From Fulvia fulva (taxonomy: Eukaryota > Ascomycota > Dothideomycetes > Mycosphaerellales > Mycosphaerellaceae): a DNA stretch of 64,000 nt. Location: contig NC_063023.1 of NCBI RefSeq assembly GCF_020509005.1, forward strand, positions 868,001-932,000. The letters are read 5' to 3'. Positions 21,525-33,409 of the stretch are shown in pieces (positions within the stretch are counted from its first letter, which is position 1; each line of letters starts with the position of its first letter). A program made the position numbers and the translations under genes. The notes below the pieces were generated by a model. It searched no databases, was not told the DNA's origin, and saw only the letters and a program-made list of their open reading frames with translations.

Positions 21525-24500
21525 CTCTGGTCAATTGGGCGGCAGATCGAGCAATGAGTACGACCTCGATGCATGCGGCTACTCACAGCACAACCTCGAG
21601 CCGGTGAAGCTTTGCCATGGCGTCGACCATACACTCCAATGATCAACCATTGGACTCGCAGCGAAGCATCACTCAAGGCTCAGCTTCGATACCTGGTGTT
21701 GTCTGGTCTGCTCGCGATGCGCGTCAGCATCATTTCCTGCAGCTCGCGTTTAGCGCCGTGCCGCATATCCGTTCAGCTGGTCGTCGACATCGCAAGTAGC
21801 AGGTCGTTGAACTTGCGTGCGGTTACATGCAATATATGTTCGGGTCGCGGCCGTAACCAATAGGAAGCGTTCCATTCCAAGGTCCACAGAAGCACTTCAG
21901 CTGCAAGGCGCGGATACAGTAGTCTGGTCAAAGATGCGTGGTTGTTGTTTCCGTCACTCCATAGTACCACCCGCACGATGCATAGACTTCGATGGAACCC
22001 ACTGCGAGTGCATGCGTTACTTGGCATTCTCCCACCAACCGCTCGCTCGGAGACGAGGGTGAGACGTCAGCATGGGAACAGCAACCTGCCTGCACTGGAT
22101 GATGATTCAGTTTCAGATTATGGACGAAACTGCTTGACGTTCTCCGAGATCTCAGAAGTAGAACATACGCAAATGCGGGCGAAGCGCTATCCTTCACTGA
22201 GAGTGCGCCTAGTCTTCGATGTTCACATCGATGACGGTCACGACAGCGGTGTTCGTGAAGAGTATACATGTTACAGAGCCAGTGTGGACCAGATCGCACA
22301 CATTGGCTGGTCGTTACTACAGTACGACTTGATAACTCGGGGCCACCACGTCGCCTCTCCCTTCACGAATGACTGCCATCAGCAGAGTCCGAGGTCAAGA
22401 CACTGCCCATATTCGACTGCACCATGGCTAGTCATTACACGATGAACGACGATTACAAGAAAATGGGCGGACTGAATGCAGTGTCCTGCTAGGAGGCCCA
22501 TTCGATGCAATGCAAACTTCGACTACGACTCGCATGAAGTCCGGAGGATATACCATCAACAGCAACACCACCGAATCCGAGAATCGCAGACCTGCGGCAG
22601 ATGGATTACTTCAGAGCAACGAACCTTATACTGACAGATGTTACAGAGAACAATGGTGCGACTGTTTCATCGAGCATTGCCCCGCGCCCCGAGGATCCTC
22701 GAGCCTACGACACGAGGTCCGCACGCACTCAACACACTGAACACGCGGCCGTGTGAAGAATCTGCTGCTTCTTATTGGTGTTCTCTTCATGTGAGCGACT
22801 CGTCCCAGAATTGCCAAGCTTCACGATATACGATGCCACTTTCGAGGCCGCTAACATTCAGGCGATTCGTGCTCTGGCCATTTTCTTAAGGTTTGTCCGA
22901 ACGACTGCAATGAACGCGAGACGGTGGCCGTTAAGGTGTGGTATACTTCATCGACATGCGGCATACTGATCGAACACTTGCCTGCTCTCAAGAGGCACAG
23001 GATCTGCAGCGTCTTCGTGCAGTGGAGTTACATCCCATTCCCGAGTATCCTAGCAAAATCCAGGATCTTAGCAAATCAACCGGTGTCGTCGGAAGCAGCC
23101 ACTAAAAGCGAATGTGTGTCCGCTGCACGAAGACGCTGTACCAGGTAGGCGGAACTGTTCGATCTCAGCTGCCCAGAGGCTTGGTAGCGAGCATGCTACT
23201 TGCAAGCTTCCTGGCATGACATTCTTGTTGTTGGGACGAGACCGAAGCCGATGTTGCCGTATCGTTGCTCGACCACATCCAAAGTGCAGCCACGTTGCTA
23301 GCACAAAGAGCCTAGGGTTCTTCGTGCTCGAGATGGAAGGAAAAGAAAACATGCGAGCGTCGATCCTGCTTCGCTTCTTCGGTTGAGCGGGCTCCAGACT
23401 GGCCAGACGCGCGACACTTAGCATCGGCTACACAGCCATCGTTGCAAAAATTTCCCAAGGCAGTCAGCTCGCTTGAGATAGTCTCCGAGAGAAACACTGG
23501 AAGCGAGCCACTGGAGGCTAGACCAAGACCTCAGCTGCCTAGCCTGCCATGTGCTTCAAGCCACAAAACGTGAATATGACTATATGATGTGCAGTGCATA
23601 CCGCATCTAGGCCAACATAGCTTACCGAAGTCCAGCCAACTGTGCCTCCGACTCCAGTCAGTCGCAGCGACTTGCACATGAACTGTCCGTTATAGAGCAA
23701 CGACTGCTGACGTGCTTCGACATGGCGCCGCTGCCTCTTTACTGCACCTCCAGTCTCATCGTCACGCTGCTTCCATGGCTGTGCAGTGGCACACCTCATC
23801 TGCGATCTTCGTAAAGGGTCGTTGGAACTGCTAAGAAGAGACGCAATGAAGGCTGATCTCCTCCTCAAACTCACGTGCCTGTTCCAGATGCATGAAGATC
23901 ATGTTATCTGTGCCTGATGGTTTGGGCATCAAAGGCAATCTTCATACAGGCACGTGACAGGCTACAGCCGAGATTAAGGTTGGTGTGGATGAGGTCGGGT
24001 GCCGCTGACGTCTCAATAGAGTTTGCATGGACCAAAGCATTGGCGATCTTGTCCCTTCGGCTACAGGAGAGACGCTATCCGGGACCTACTCTTCCAACAA
24101 CGTCCATCCTCTTCGAAGGCCGCAAGAGCAAGCGACTCGTACCTGAAGACGTCGCCCGCGAGGCTGATGAAACCCGCGACATGGCAGCTCGACGAGCACC
24201 GCTTCCTTGATGGACCCTGTACCTCGTGTTAGAAAGCCACCATCATTTCCAGGGACCTATCCTGATCGTCCAAGCGCGCATGATATGCACTAGTGCGCTG
24301 TCACACCACTTGCAGGTGCCGCAACTCGCGTACACCGGATGCAAGTCCGCTGGAGCCACTCCTAGCAGACGCATGCGACCGTTTGAGAGCCACATCGCTT
24401 ACCACGATGATGCGTCTGATGTGTCTACGACTCCACCTTCGCTTCATCACGAGGCTGGCGTGCCATGCTTGACACCAGAAACCGATCTGGAAAGTTTGCT

Positions 24501-25067
24501 GGCGTGGTAAGGTCAGCACCGGTAGGGTAAAGTGAAATGTTTCGAAAAGCAACTCTCCTTCTTTGCTGATTCTACAGTACTGCACGGGCTCGGGCAGCAT
24601 GACCGTTGCGATGACAGCAACATTCAATATTCATTAGATTGAGCTGTGCGTGGGTTGCGTTCTCGTATTGCCCCTTTTGTTCATCTAGATATTCTGCTAA
24701 CGTATGCATTCCAGTTGCGTGGTAATCAATTTACGCATGCTAAGACTCTATTTGATTAAGAGCGGACAACCCTGCATCTGAGCCGCCGCAATTCGAGCTC
24801 ATCACCCTTTCCTGGGGTCTATAACATTGATACAGAGCTTCTGGACATGTTCAAAAGGCGAGCTGTTGTCGCGCGAGTAGAAAGGATAGAGCCACCAACA
24901 TCTTTTGAAACACCTTGCCGTCGCCAAGACAGCATAGACTGACGATCTTCTCGGACGAGACCTTTGCTGCGTATTCACCAGGAAGCTCGGACGTTTGAGG
25001 ACACCGGGCCATACGACCTTTTCAGAGCTCATCGAATCCGAACGACGTTGTGCATCTACATCAGTAC
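21525..25067. other. Gene-poor interval
   Basis: About 3.5 kb in which both strands show only short overlapping frames with no recognisable domains, signal peptides or consistent splice junctions. I can support no gene here. Confidence 0.4.
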
Positions 25068-25484
25068 ATGACCTGGTGCACCACACAACTACTCTTCACG
25101 ACCTCAGCAGCCATGCCGACCCGTGATAACATCTACCTTCCATCCGAGAAGCTCAAAGAACAAGAACACATGCCTGGACGACGAAGCTATGGCCTCTCAG
25201 ACAAGGAACTGGCATTCCGACGTCTGGTCAAGGAAGCTCAGAAATACGATGGACCTCGAGAACGTCCACCCCCAGTTCCGACGAAGAACCCATCTCGAAG
25301 CAGCAAGCGCTCCAGCATGAAGCCAGCTAGCCTGTTGACGGTCGAGAAGCCTTCCAGCTGCACTTGCATGGCAGGCTACTCGCTTTGCGCTATATGTCCC
25401 GCCAGAGCCCAGAGCCACCGAGCATCATCGTACCAGCCTCGCTACAGCTCTCTCCATCCTCAGGATTCTGGGTCGCGGAGATGA
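25068..25484 (+). CDS. Hypothetical small basic protein
   Basis: The frame from ATG 25068 (MTWCTTQLLFTTSAA) encodes 138 residues; a second ATG at 25113 (MPTRDNIYLPSEKL) is equally plausible. The central part is charged and helical (EKLKEQEHMPGRRSYGL, DKELAFRRLVKEAQKYDG), followed by a Pro/Lys/Ser-rich segment (PPPVPTKNPSRSSKRSS) and a Cys-rich patch (SSCTCMAGYSLCAICPARA). Composition is less random than that of surrounding frames, but no family was recognised. It may be a chance frame or one exon of a larger gene. Confidence 0.25.
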   Translation: MTWCTTQLLFTTSAAMPTRDNIYLPSEKLKEQEHMPGRRSYGLSDKELAFRRLVKEAQKYDGPRERPPPVPTKNPSRSSKRSSMKPASLLTVEKPSSCTCMAGYSLCAICPARAQSHRASSYQPRYSSLHPQDSGSRR

Positions 25485-26099
25485 TGAATTCACGGTGCGA
25501 TCGTAGCTCTTGAGACCACTTGTGATCTTCCTGCACGCATCACAGAAATCGACTAGATCGATGGTCTTTCTTGATGTCGGTGTACTCCCAGACCTGGTGT
25601 GCCTTCGACGGGCCACGCAGGATCTTCATTACGCCCAGTCCAGCGCTCCTTCGGCGCGCCAGTCCGTTACTCTTGGCCGGCCCTGGGAATCTTGCAGCTT
25701 CGCTACCGGGCAATACCACACCTTCCAAGCGCTGGTCGCTTCCACGGATACCTCGACACTTCCAGCATCGGACTGGAAAATGATCGTGCCTCTTACGCCG
25801 GTTCACGCACGACCGTACCCCCATCGAAGACATGGCGCCATGAGTACGGGTCATTGACATTGGGGCATTGATCAAGTCGACCCACATGTCGTGATGGATA
25901 CACAAACTATAACAGCATGGCACGGCGGCGGCTTCGAGATAATCTGATCTGGGATAAGCATCGCAGGGACGCGGGAAAGTACGCCTTGTGAGATATATGC
26001 CATGATCTTGACGCGCAAGTTCAGCTGGCGATTCAACCATGCAGCATAATATGTACCACAACAATCACCTATGTACATCACCCTCGACCTCAGTTTCAC

Positions 26100-26855
26100 C
26101 TAAGCGCCCACCTCAGCCGCTCTCACAATCGCCTCCGCCGTCTCCTTGGTCTTACTCAAGAACGGACTGTGCCCAGCCTCGACAGTCTCAGTCCTAAAAC
26201 CACACCCTTGCGCCGTCCCCTCCACCATCATCTTCTGAATCTCCAACGGAATGGCTTGATCATCCATACAGTAAAGATAAGTACACGGCAGGTCCTTCCA
26301 CGCCGCGTACGTCACAGGCGTATGCATAACCTGATAACTGTGCGGCTTCAATCGTCCAATCCAGTGGTCCTGCTCAGACTTCTCGAGATCATTGTAAAAG
26401 ATAGTCTCAGGCGTGGCAGGGTTAACTTCCAATTCATCTTCAGAGATGACGAACCAGGGCAACGGATTCCCTCCAAAGGCACCAATGAGACTCGCACCTT
26501 CGGGAATCACAAATGAAACCAGGAAGAAGAAGTGCACGACTCCTCCCTTCTTGCCCTGCGCGGCGAGGTCCTTCTTCAGGAGGCCTTTGCAGGCTTCGTT
26601 GGAGGGGATGCTGCCGTAGGAGTGGCCTACGAGGACGACATCTTGGCCTGCATTGGCGGCTTTGGTGATTCTGTCGCGGATGGCGGCGACATCTTCGTTG
26701 AAGTTCGGGAGGCGCTTGTTGTGCCCGCAGGAGGGGAGGTTGATGAGATCGGTCTTGTACCCGTGGAATTCGAGGGGTTTGGCAAGGGCTGTATAGCAGT
26801 CTGCTGTGTGCCAGGCGCCTGGGACGAGCAGGATCGTGGTATTTGATGGGGACAT
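26100..26855 (-). CDS. Alpha/beta hydrolase (AB_hydrolase_6 type)
   Basis: A single-exon frame of 251 residues starts at ATG 26855 (MSPSNTTILLVPGAWHTADCY). The oxyanion-type 'LVPGAWH' opening, nucleophile elbow VGHSYGS with Ser79, acid CMDDQAIP (Asp198/199) and AGHSPFLS (His229) form a complete catalytic triad in the expected order and spacing. There is no signal peptide, so it is probably cytosolic. Known: this branch of the fold includes salicylate-esterase-like and general carboxylesterase/lactonase proteins common in fungi and bacteria; the substrate cannot be inferred. The length is typical of the family. It stands alone between two gene-poor stretches, with no obvious partner. Confidence 0.85.
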   Translation of the reverse strand: MSPSNTTILLVPGAWHTADCYTALAKPLEFHGYKTDLINLPSCGHNKRLPNFNEDVAAIRDRITKAANAGQDVVLVGHSYGSIPSNEACKGLLKKDLAAQGKKGGVVHFFFLVSFVIPEGASLIGAFGGNPLPWFVISEDELEVNPATPETIFYNDLEKSEQDHWIGRLKPHSYQVMHTPVTYAAWKDLPCTYLYCMDDQAIPLEIQKMMVEGTAQGCGFRTETVEAGHSPFLSKTKETAEAIVRAAEVGA

Positions 26856-29335
26856 GTTGGACTTTTGACAGGATGTGTTTGAGATTGGAATGCTCTCAAA
26901 ATTGCCCTGAAGAGGTCGCTGCGGTGTGTAGAGACATCAAAAGGAAAAGCTGCTCGGCACGGCACACGTCGTCGGAAACGAGGAAGCTGTGCATCTCGAG
27001 TTTCTGTACCTCGAGCTCTGGGCTAGACCAGTACAGACGTTTGGCAGGATGGTATTTCGACGCTTTGGGAAGGAGCCGAAAAGTGCGAGGCAGGAACCAC
27101 CAGACGAAACTGTGGGGTAATGTGAAGTCAATGCCCTTTCCCGGGTTGTCAGCAGCGATGGTATAGCCAATGTCACTCTCATTCCGACCTCACTTGCCGC
27201 ACGATGGTGTGTCTCCCGAACTGCTCCATCATCTTCCGAGCCGATAGCGGGGTCCTGGTTATGGTGCGGAACCAGAGATTGACGCCAAGCCACATCTACC
27301 ATCGAGTGACCAACACGCGAAGCAGTCCAGTCCACAGTCTCTGCCTGAGGAATCCCTTTCTCAAAGCAGGAACTTGACACTGCAGGTTCGTGTCCAGTGC
27401 AGAGCACAACGTCCATTCGCCCACGTACAACTCACACTAGTTCTCGACCCTCGACATAAAGATCACACTATGGCATAGTATGCTGTCCTCGCACGCACTG
27501 TTGCTACGGCAGCAGTACCCATAATGCCTCTTCCCCGACTTGTGCTGGGACTTGCCAGCTAAAATCGATATGTGATCAGCCCATAATGAACAATATAGGG
27601 CTTCCAGCCGCAGCCGACGATACTACAAAGCTTGGACTTTGAGTTGTCGAAGTGCGAACGGTCTAGGGCCGTATCCGAGCGCTGGAAATTGCCGTTGATC
27701 TCGATTGGGCATCGATGAGAAACGGATCTTGTCAATACTGCTTCAACTTGACTTGAGAAGTCGGTATGCCGACGCGAAGCTTCACGGGGCGTTGCAGATC
27801 GTCGCCATCAGCGAGGCTGACGTGCCTTGGCTCGATGTCGTGAAGTCGGGGCAATTTCCAAAGGCGTCGCTGCAGTGTCAGGGATCCGCATTGCCGTTCG
27901 GCTCCGCTTCGAGACACGTGCCGAAGGGTCGGTTGCACGTGCTCTGTAATAAGATCGTCGATATGGGCTTAGGGCTTCGTGTCGAGCGTGTCGAGCGTGT
28001 CGAGGGTTTCTGTCTGATGCTGCAGTTTCCTTGTCGAAACGAGAGCTGAGGATGACGAAGATGGTGGTTGCCAAGTACCATCGTTGGTTTCAAGAATTCT
28101 CCGTATCGAAGTCAGTCGGCGAACTACACGTGCTTGGTCGTGATCAGCATGGAGGCTTGACACGCGCGTGTCACTGCGTTGCCAGGACGAATTCTCATCC
28201 CCTGCTTCCACTGCCGCAAATGGAGAAGCGATCGAGCTGGGGAGTCCCTCGATGTTGACTAGCGCTTCCATTACGGACCTGCTGGAAACGAATCGCATCT
28301 ACCTTCACCGCTGCAGGGTCACTTGTCTCACGAAAAGCGGTCCTGATGACGCCGACGCAAAGGCAGCGTCAAGATCCTTCCAGAGTGCATGTAAGATAGA
28401 CTGAGGCTGGTCTGTTTCGCGCCGCGTACGCGAAGCAGCGACATCATACCGTATTCGCCCTCGAAATCCTCCAGGACGATTCGGCCTGGTCTGTACCGTA
28501 AGGAGCCGCAAAACGTGGCTGGCCATCAAGATCACCTTGTATACACCATCAATACAGCAAAGAAGCATAGCATTCCGACTCCTCAAAGCCGTCACCTCGC
28601 TCGTACTTCGTTGAGACACATGCGCAGTCGAGCTGCAGCTCGCTATTTCGCACGCTGAGACGTGCCGGCTACTGCAGGAAGTCCATTGAGGCGTCGTGTC
28701 AAGCCTGGCAGCCGCAACTCGTGTCTGGATTTGCCGTCAATGCTTCGCTAGTGTAGACCCAGTTGCACGTGCCTGGTCGTTAAGATCAGCACGTATGCGC
28801 ATCCGTCCATGCTTCCTGCGTACAGCGCATGTGGAAAGAGCATACGAGTTGGCCGTGCACACGCGCGAGCATCCCGGCGTCTGAAGTTAGTGCCATGCCA
28901 CGCAAGCACCAGCCAGCCATGTGTCGGCATGCCGTCGGTACGGTTGCGATCGAGGTCGGTGATAGCCATAAAGGCTTGACTTATGACTTTTTTGAATACA
29001 GGGTATCTACACTAATACATCATCACCAAACACTGTCGCCGACAGCATACGCTACGCTACGGTCCAAGTGTGAGGCATCAATACCTCTCAACACAACTGC
29101 CGTGCCGGTCGTGCATTGGGAGGCGTCTGCCTCCCGTCTCGGGTGGTAGTCATTGGATTATGTCCAAGCCACGTTGATTGCGCAGATTGCGCAGATTGCT
29201 ACTGAGAATGGAAATGTAGCTGCGATGCCACTTTCACGTCGTGAAGTGGCATTGAATGACCTTCGCGGTGCTCGCACGTTTGACGCCAAGAAGTGCGATG
29301 CATCTCAGTTCGAGGGAATTGATTTCTTGCCTCGT
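26856..29335. other. Gene-poor interval with short tandem repeats
   Basis: About 2.5 kb without a supported gene. Visible structure: a 9-bp tandem repeat GTCGAGCGT (27981-28004), another 9-bp repeat ATTGCGCAG (about 29177-29199), and a perfect 7-bp stem with a 4-base loop (29118-29124 with 29129-29135). The last two lie about 140-220 bp beyond the stop of the JmjC gene, in its likely 3' region. Confidence 0.4.
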
Positions 29336-32300
29336 TCAAACCTTCATACTCCTTGCCGGCGCTTCGTCAAGACCATCGTCACTTTCGTCCTCGCCGAACA
29401 AGTCACCACCTGCCCTGCTGAAGGACATATCTGCGCGGGGCGAATTGGGGTCGTTGAGCATCTCAAGAACTTGAAGCTTAGCAAGGCGATTGTCCTCCTC
29501 CATCATGTGTTGGGCTTCTAGAACTGCAGCTTCTGCGGCATTCTTCTTCAAAGATGAGGGTGAGGTAGTGGCCACGCCTTTGCCTTTCGGCGGCCGCCCT
29601 CGAGGACGACCTGTACTGCTTGGCTGCTTGCTACTGCCGCTGGGGACAGGTGTGCCATTTGTCTGCGCACCAAAGTCGCCGTTCGCCGCAGCGTTGATGG
29701 CATCGTCAACATCGTCATCACTACTATTGCCGTCGTCTTCAATCTCGATGGGCTGGTTGGAAGAGTTGGGACGCATGCCCGGAGCCTTACCGGCCACCTG
29801 GCCTTGTTTGACAGTAGCCGCCGTCTCTGCTTGTAGTTGAGCGGCAGCATCGCTGGCTCGCGCTTTTGGGTTGCCAGTCCGACCAGACCTGAGCGCATTA
29901 TGGTGCTTATCGCGGTGCCCTTCAGGCAATTCGTCGGGCATGTCTGGATCATCATCTGCGTGGCGCTCTTGTAGATAACCTGGCAATGAACGACGGTTTC
30001 TGTTGCTCTTTGCAGTACCATTGACTGCATTCCAGCCCGACTCATTCGCGTCAAAGTCATCGTCGTCTGAAGCAACATCAACTTCTTCGTACTCGACCGG
30101 CGGTCGTCCACCTTGGCTCTTGCGTTTCTCCTTCTTGCTCGCCGCGGTGGCTGGCACGTCCTTAGTTCGATCGACACGCTTGCCATTGACTCGTTCACGA
30201 TGTCGGTAGCCGTAGTCTTCATCTTTCTCAACGGGAATGAGGGCCTTCTTGGTGTTGCCGGTAAGGATCCGGCCCTCGCGAATCTTCTCTGCATACTGGA
30301 GCTGGAGATCTCTGGGAGTCTTCTTCGGCGCCACATCACTCTTTAGCAGCAGATCGTTGTCATCTTCGTCGTCACCGTTAGTCTGCGCTGCCCCTGCTTC
30401 AACCTCATGCTCGGCGTCAACGTCGTCGCCCGCGGTGAGAGCGGCTTGTGCAGCCTGCTGAGCCATGAGCTGCGCTAGGCGAGCACCAGGTATGGATAGC
30501 TTCACGACCCTCTTCTTGCCTTTCATGGCTGCTTGCAACATGATGAAGCGACCTTCCTTCTTCGCCTTTTCAAGCGCCTTGCGCTCCTTCTCTTTCTCGA
30601 ACTGCTGTTGGGCTTCATTCTTTGCTCTACTGGCGGATGCAGAATCAGGCGTTTCAGCCAGATCGTACGAACGGAAGCCAGCTGCGGCGAGTCGCGGCTT
30701 CTTAGCTTTCTTGCCCTTGGACATCGCAATCTCGTCAAAGTCGCCGTCGTCTTCACCATCGCGACCACTTCTGCGTCGCTTCTTGAAGGGTCGTAGTGCT
30801 TGTTCAGTCTCTGGTTCAAGGCTGTCGTCGTCGCCATCACGCTGATAGCCAGGGTAGTGATAAGAGTTGCTCGCATCTGGATCACCGTACATATCAGCCG
30901 GAGGTGCACCATACCCAGAGTATCCAGCTTGCGTGAGAGGAGCATAGCCGTCAGGCATGCCGTTAGCAGGTGCGCCAGCCATCATGGCAGCAGGCGGCGG
31001 CAGGGCAGAGTTAGCTTCCTGGAGCCTGCGGGCCAGATCGTCCTCATCAAGCTCAGCAGCTGGCTGTTTCTGTCTACGGCGACTGCTAGGTCCAGCACCC
31101 GTGCCACCAAGCGCAGGATCAATGGGACCATCGTCACCGGTTGGAGAGTATTCCATCTCAACCTGTGTCTCATCAACTTGATCATCGTCTTCGTCAAGCT
31201 CCATGCTAGGGTCCATGTTCTTGTTACGGTCAGCTTCGGCCCTCGCTTTCTGGAAGCGTCGAGACTGGGTGCGATTGGCCGGGTCATCGTCCCTGAGCCA
31301 GTTTAGATTGCTCACAGAGAAATCAACCAAGGCCTCGACGGACCGAACATCTGCGACCTTCTTGGTATCATGACCGAGGAGTGTTCCCTTTGGCTCGTAC
31401 GGCACCATCTTGCCTTCGCGCCTGCAAGCTCCAGCAAAACAGATGCCGAGACAGTGTGGGCACGACCAATCTTGATCCTCCATGATCTCCGTCGGCATCT
31501 TGTCCCAGCCTCTAAAGAGCGAGCCGTAGCACCAGGACCGCTCACAGGTGGTACACTTTGCCATCTTCCAAGTAGGGTGTCGGTGGCAGCAAACGTGGCA
31601 GGGGACGTTGTTCTTGAGCCAAGCCTTGCTTTTCTTCTTCTGTATCTTCTTGACGACACCATCGTCACCAACCACGATTTCCTCATCAGATTCCTCGTCT
31701 TCCTTCGGCTCATCTGCTGGCTTCTTGACATCCTTGAAGGGCCGTCGCTTGAGCTGATCTTTGCAGACCTCTGCCAAAGTCTTCTTACCGTAGCGTCGCC
31801 GCTCTTCCTGAATGATCTGCGGTGACTTGTCGTTCTGTCCACCGTCAAGTTGGATGATGAGCTTGCGCCAGGTATCGTACTTGCTGGCAAGCTCCTTCCA
31901 GCGGAATTGCTCGACCCACTTGAGCCCAGCCAGACATGCGCACGATCTTCCCATTGCATAGCAGTCCATGCAGACATCGTATGGGTCGCCATCCTCGTCA
32001 GCTTGATGACCAAGGAGGTCTTTGCAGTTAGGGCAAGTCAAGAATCTGTTGAAAATGTTGCACCTGCAGTATGCGCAGGTGACATTGGAGTCAAAAGGAA
32101 CATACTCGATGTTCTTTGGTACGTCACGGTCTTCCGGGCTGAACATCTCGCTCAGCAGGATCTGCTTGTACAAGTCGAACAACCGCTTGAAGTCTTTGAA
32201 CAGCTGCTTGATCTTGCCCTTGTACAAGAACGCGTCACTGTCCTGCCGAGGCATGCGAGCTGCCTGTCCCATAGCTTGCGATAGCAGGGATGCGTACTTT

Positions 32301-33409
32301 TGTAGTGTGTAGTAGATGATGGCTTTGTTCTTGTACTGCTCCTCTCGGCAGACAATTCTGCTGCGAGGAAGTGCTTCGTTGATGGCCATCTCCAGGGTCT
32401 CCACGGTTGTTCGATTCCAGGCGACCTTCATCGTCCGCGTACCCCGGTTCCAGACTTGATGTGGTGCAAGTGGAGGTATCAGGATGAAATCACCAGGCCG
32501 CTGCTCGACCACATACACGCTGAAAGGTGCCTTCTTCCACGCAACGACCTGCGCAAAGTGGTTCTCAACCTCGATATCATGCCCAAGCACACTCAGCCAG
32601 TACTCGGACACGAGATGCCTGTCTTTCGACTCGGTCATGAACCAGATGGAAGAACCTGGCTTCTCGGCCTTGCCGTCTTCACTAACGTTGTTCGAGGCCT
32701 CCACCATGATGTTCTGCCCAAGTGACGCGCACATTTCTCGATGTGCGGGTGTATATGTTCCTTCATGACCAATATAGCACATCAGATTCTCTGCCCGCAT
32801 GTCTGGAGGTAGCGAGCTCATCAGATCTCCAGCTCTTGCAATGCCTTTCCCCAGCCTCCTCCCAGGTTGTGTGCTGTGCGGATCTGGCTGTGCACCAGGG
32901 CCTCCGATGTCGCCAGTGCTGTCGTTCAGGTAGGTGAGAGCAGGCGGCATATGTTCTCTCAGCTTGTCCCACCACACCTGGGGGCAGTCAATGTCCTTCA
33001 GATACACTCGCTGTCTGCCCTTTTCTCTATACGCGCCGGGCTTGTCGAAGAACTGATTGGTGAGAAGACCCATGTTCTTCAGGTAATGTCCCATGGTGAG
33101 TGGCAGATTCTCCTTCGCAGTCAAGTTCCGCGCATTCTCCACCTTATCACCACTGTTGTCGCGGAGCCACTTGGGGTTGAATGTCCACGGATCCAATCGA
33201 TCTTCAAAGCCATCAATGACCAGAGGCTTGCCGCCTACAATCACGTGTAGCAAGACCAGTTTCTCAAAGGCGGCCATGCCTTGTTGGTCGATCATGTCGC
33301 ATGATATTCTGTCGACATAGCTGAAGTTCGGTGTTGACTCCACCAGAGCCTTCAGGTTGAAGTCAGGCGCGATGGGCTCGAAGGAAGCCCTCGGACGTTG
33401 GGCAGGCAT
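29336..33409 (-). CDS. JmjC-domain chromatin protein with zinc fingers and an AT-hook
   Basis: One long exon of 1357 residues starts at ATG 33409 (MPAQRPRASFEPIAPDF), the first ATG in frame. A JmjC cupin lies at about residues 170-350: TPAHREMCASLGQNIM supplies the Fe(II) pair His223/Glu225, and APHQVWNRG the third ligand His317. A Cys-rich zinc module follows at about 445-495 (CAYCRCNIF, CPNCKDLL, CMDCYAMGRSCAC). A second at about 604-665 (PCHVCCHRHPTWKMAKC, CTTCERSWCYGS, CPHCLGICFAGACR) resembles the zf-4CXXC_R1 type found next to JmjC domains. The rest is acidic/basic disorder with an AT-hook-like GRPRGRPPKGKG near the C-terminus. Known: JmjC enzymes demethylate histone lysines using 2-oxoglutarate and oxygen. 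The iron ligands are intact, so it may be active; the target lysine is unknown. It is divergent from COQ2. Confidence 0.85.
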   Translation of the reverse strand: MPAQRPRASFEPIAPDFNLKALVESTPNFSYVDRISCDMIDQQGMAAFEKLVLLHVIVGGKPLVIDGFEDRLDPWTFNPKWLRDNSGDKVENARNLTAKENLPLTMGHYLKNMGLLTNQFFDKPGAYREKGRQRVYLKDIDCPQVWWDKLREHMPPALTYLNDSTGDIGGPGAQPDPHSTQPGRRLGKGIARAGDLMSSLPPDMRAENLMCYIGHEGTYTPAHREMCASLGQNIMVEASNNVSEDGKAEKPGSSIWFMTESKDRHLVSEYWLSVLGHDIEVENHFAQVVAWKKAPFSVYVVEQRPGDFILIPPLAPHQVWNRGTRTMKVAWNRTTVETLEMAINEALPRSRIVCREEQYKNKAIIYYTLQKYASLLSQAMGQAARMPRQDSDAFLYKGKIKQLFKDFKRLFDLYKQILLSEMFSPEDRDVPKNIEYVPFDSNVTCAYCRCNIFNRFLTCPNCKDLLGHQADEDGDPYDVCMDCYAMGRSCACLAGLKWVEQFRWKELASKYDTWRKLIIQLDGGQNDKSPQIIQEERRRYGKKTLAEVCKDQLKRRPFKDVKKPADEPKEDEESDEEIVVGDDGVVKKIQKKKSKAWLKNNVPCHVCCHRHPTWKMAKCTTCERSWCYGSLFRGWDKMPTEIMEDQDWSCPHCLGICFAGACRREGKMVPYEPKGTLLGHDTKKVADVRSVEALVDFSVSNLNWLRDDDPANRTQSRRFQKARAEADRNKNMDPSMELDEDDDQVDETQVEMEYSPTGDDGPIDPALGGTGAGPSSRRRQKQPAAELDEDDLARRLQEANSALPPPAAMMAGAPANGMPDGYAPLTQAGYSGYGAPPADMYGDPDASNSYHYPGYQRDGDDDSLEPETEQALRPFKKRRRSGRDGEDDGDFDEIAMSKGKKAKKPRLAAAGFRSYDLAETPDSASASRAKNEAQQQFEKEKERKALEKAKKEGRFIMLQAAMKGKKRVVKLSIPGARLAQLMAQQAAQAALTAGDDVDAEHEVEAGAAQTNGDDEDDNDLLLKSDVAPKKTPRDLQLQYAEKIREGRILTGNTKKALIPVEKDEDYGYRHRERVNGKRVDRTKDVPATAASKKEKRKSQGGRPPVEYEEVDVASDDDDFDANESGWNAVNGTAKSNRNRRSLPGYLQERHADDDPDMPDELPEGHRDKHHNALRSGRTGNPKARASDAAAQLQAETAATVKQGQVAGKAPGMRPNSSNQPIEIEDDGNSSDDDVDDAINAAANGDFGAQTNGTPVPSGSSKQPSSTGRPRGRPPKGKGVATTSPSSLKKNAAEAAVLEAQHMMEEDNRLAKLQVLEMLNDPNSPRADMSFSRAGGDLFGEDESDDGLDEAPARSMKV

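Noticed and set aside
21942..22445. 167-codon + frame with a mildly charged middle section
   Set aside because: No recognisable family, starts within a His/Arg-rich random-looking stretch, and is overlapped by an opposite-strand frame of similar length.
27969..28015. Short tandem repeats considered as a CRISPR-like array
   Set aside because: Only two to three 9-bp units with no spacers, in a eukaryotic genome; a simple tandem repeat.
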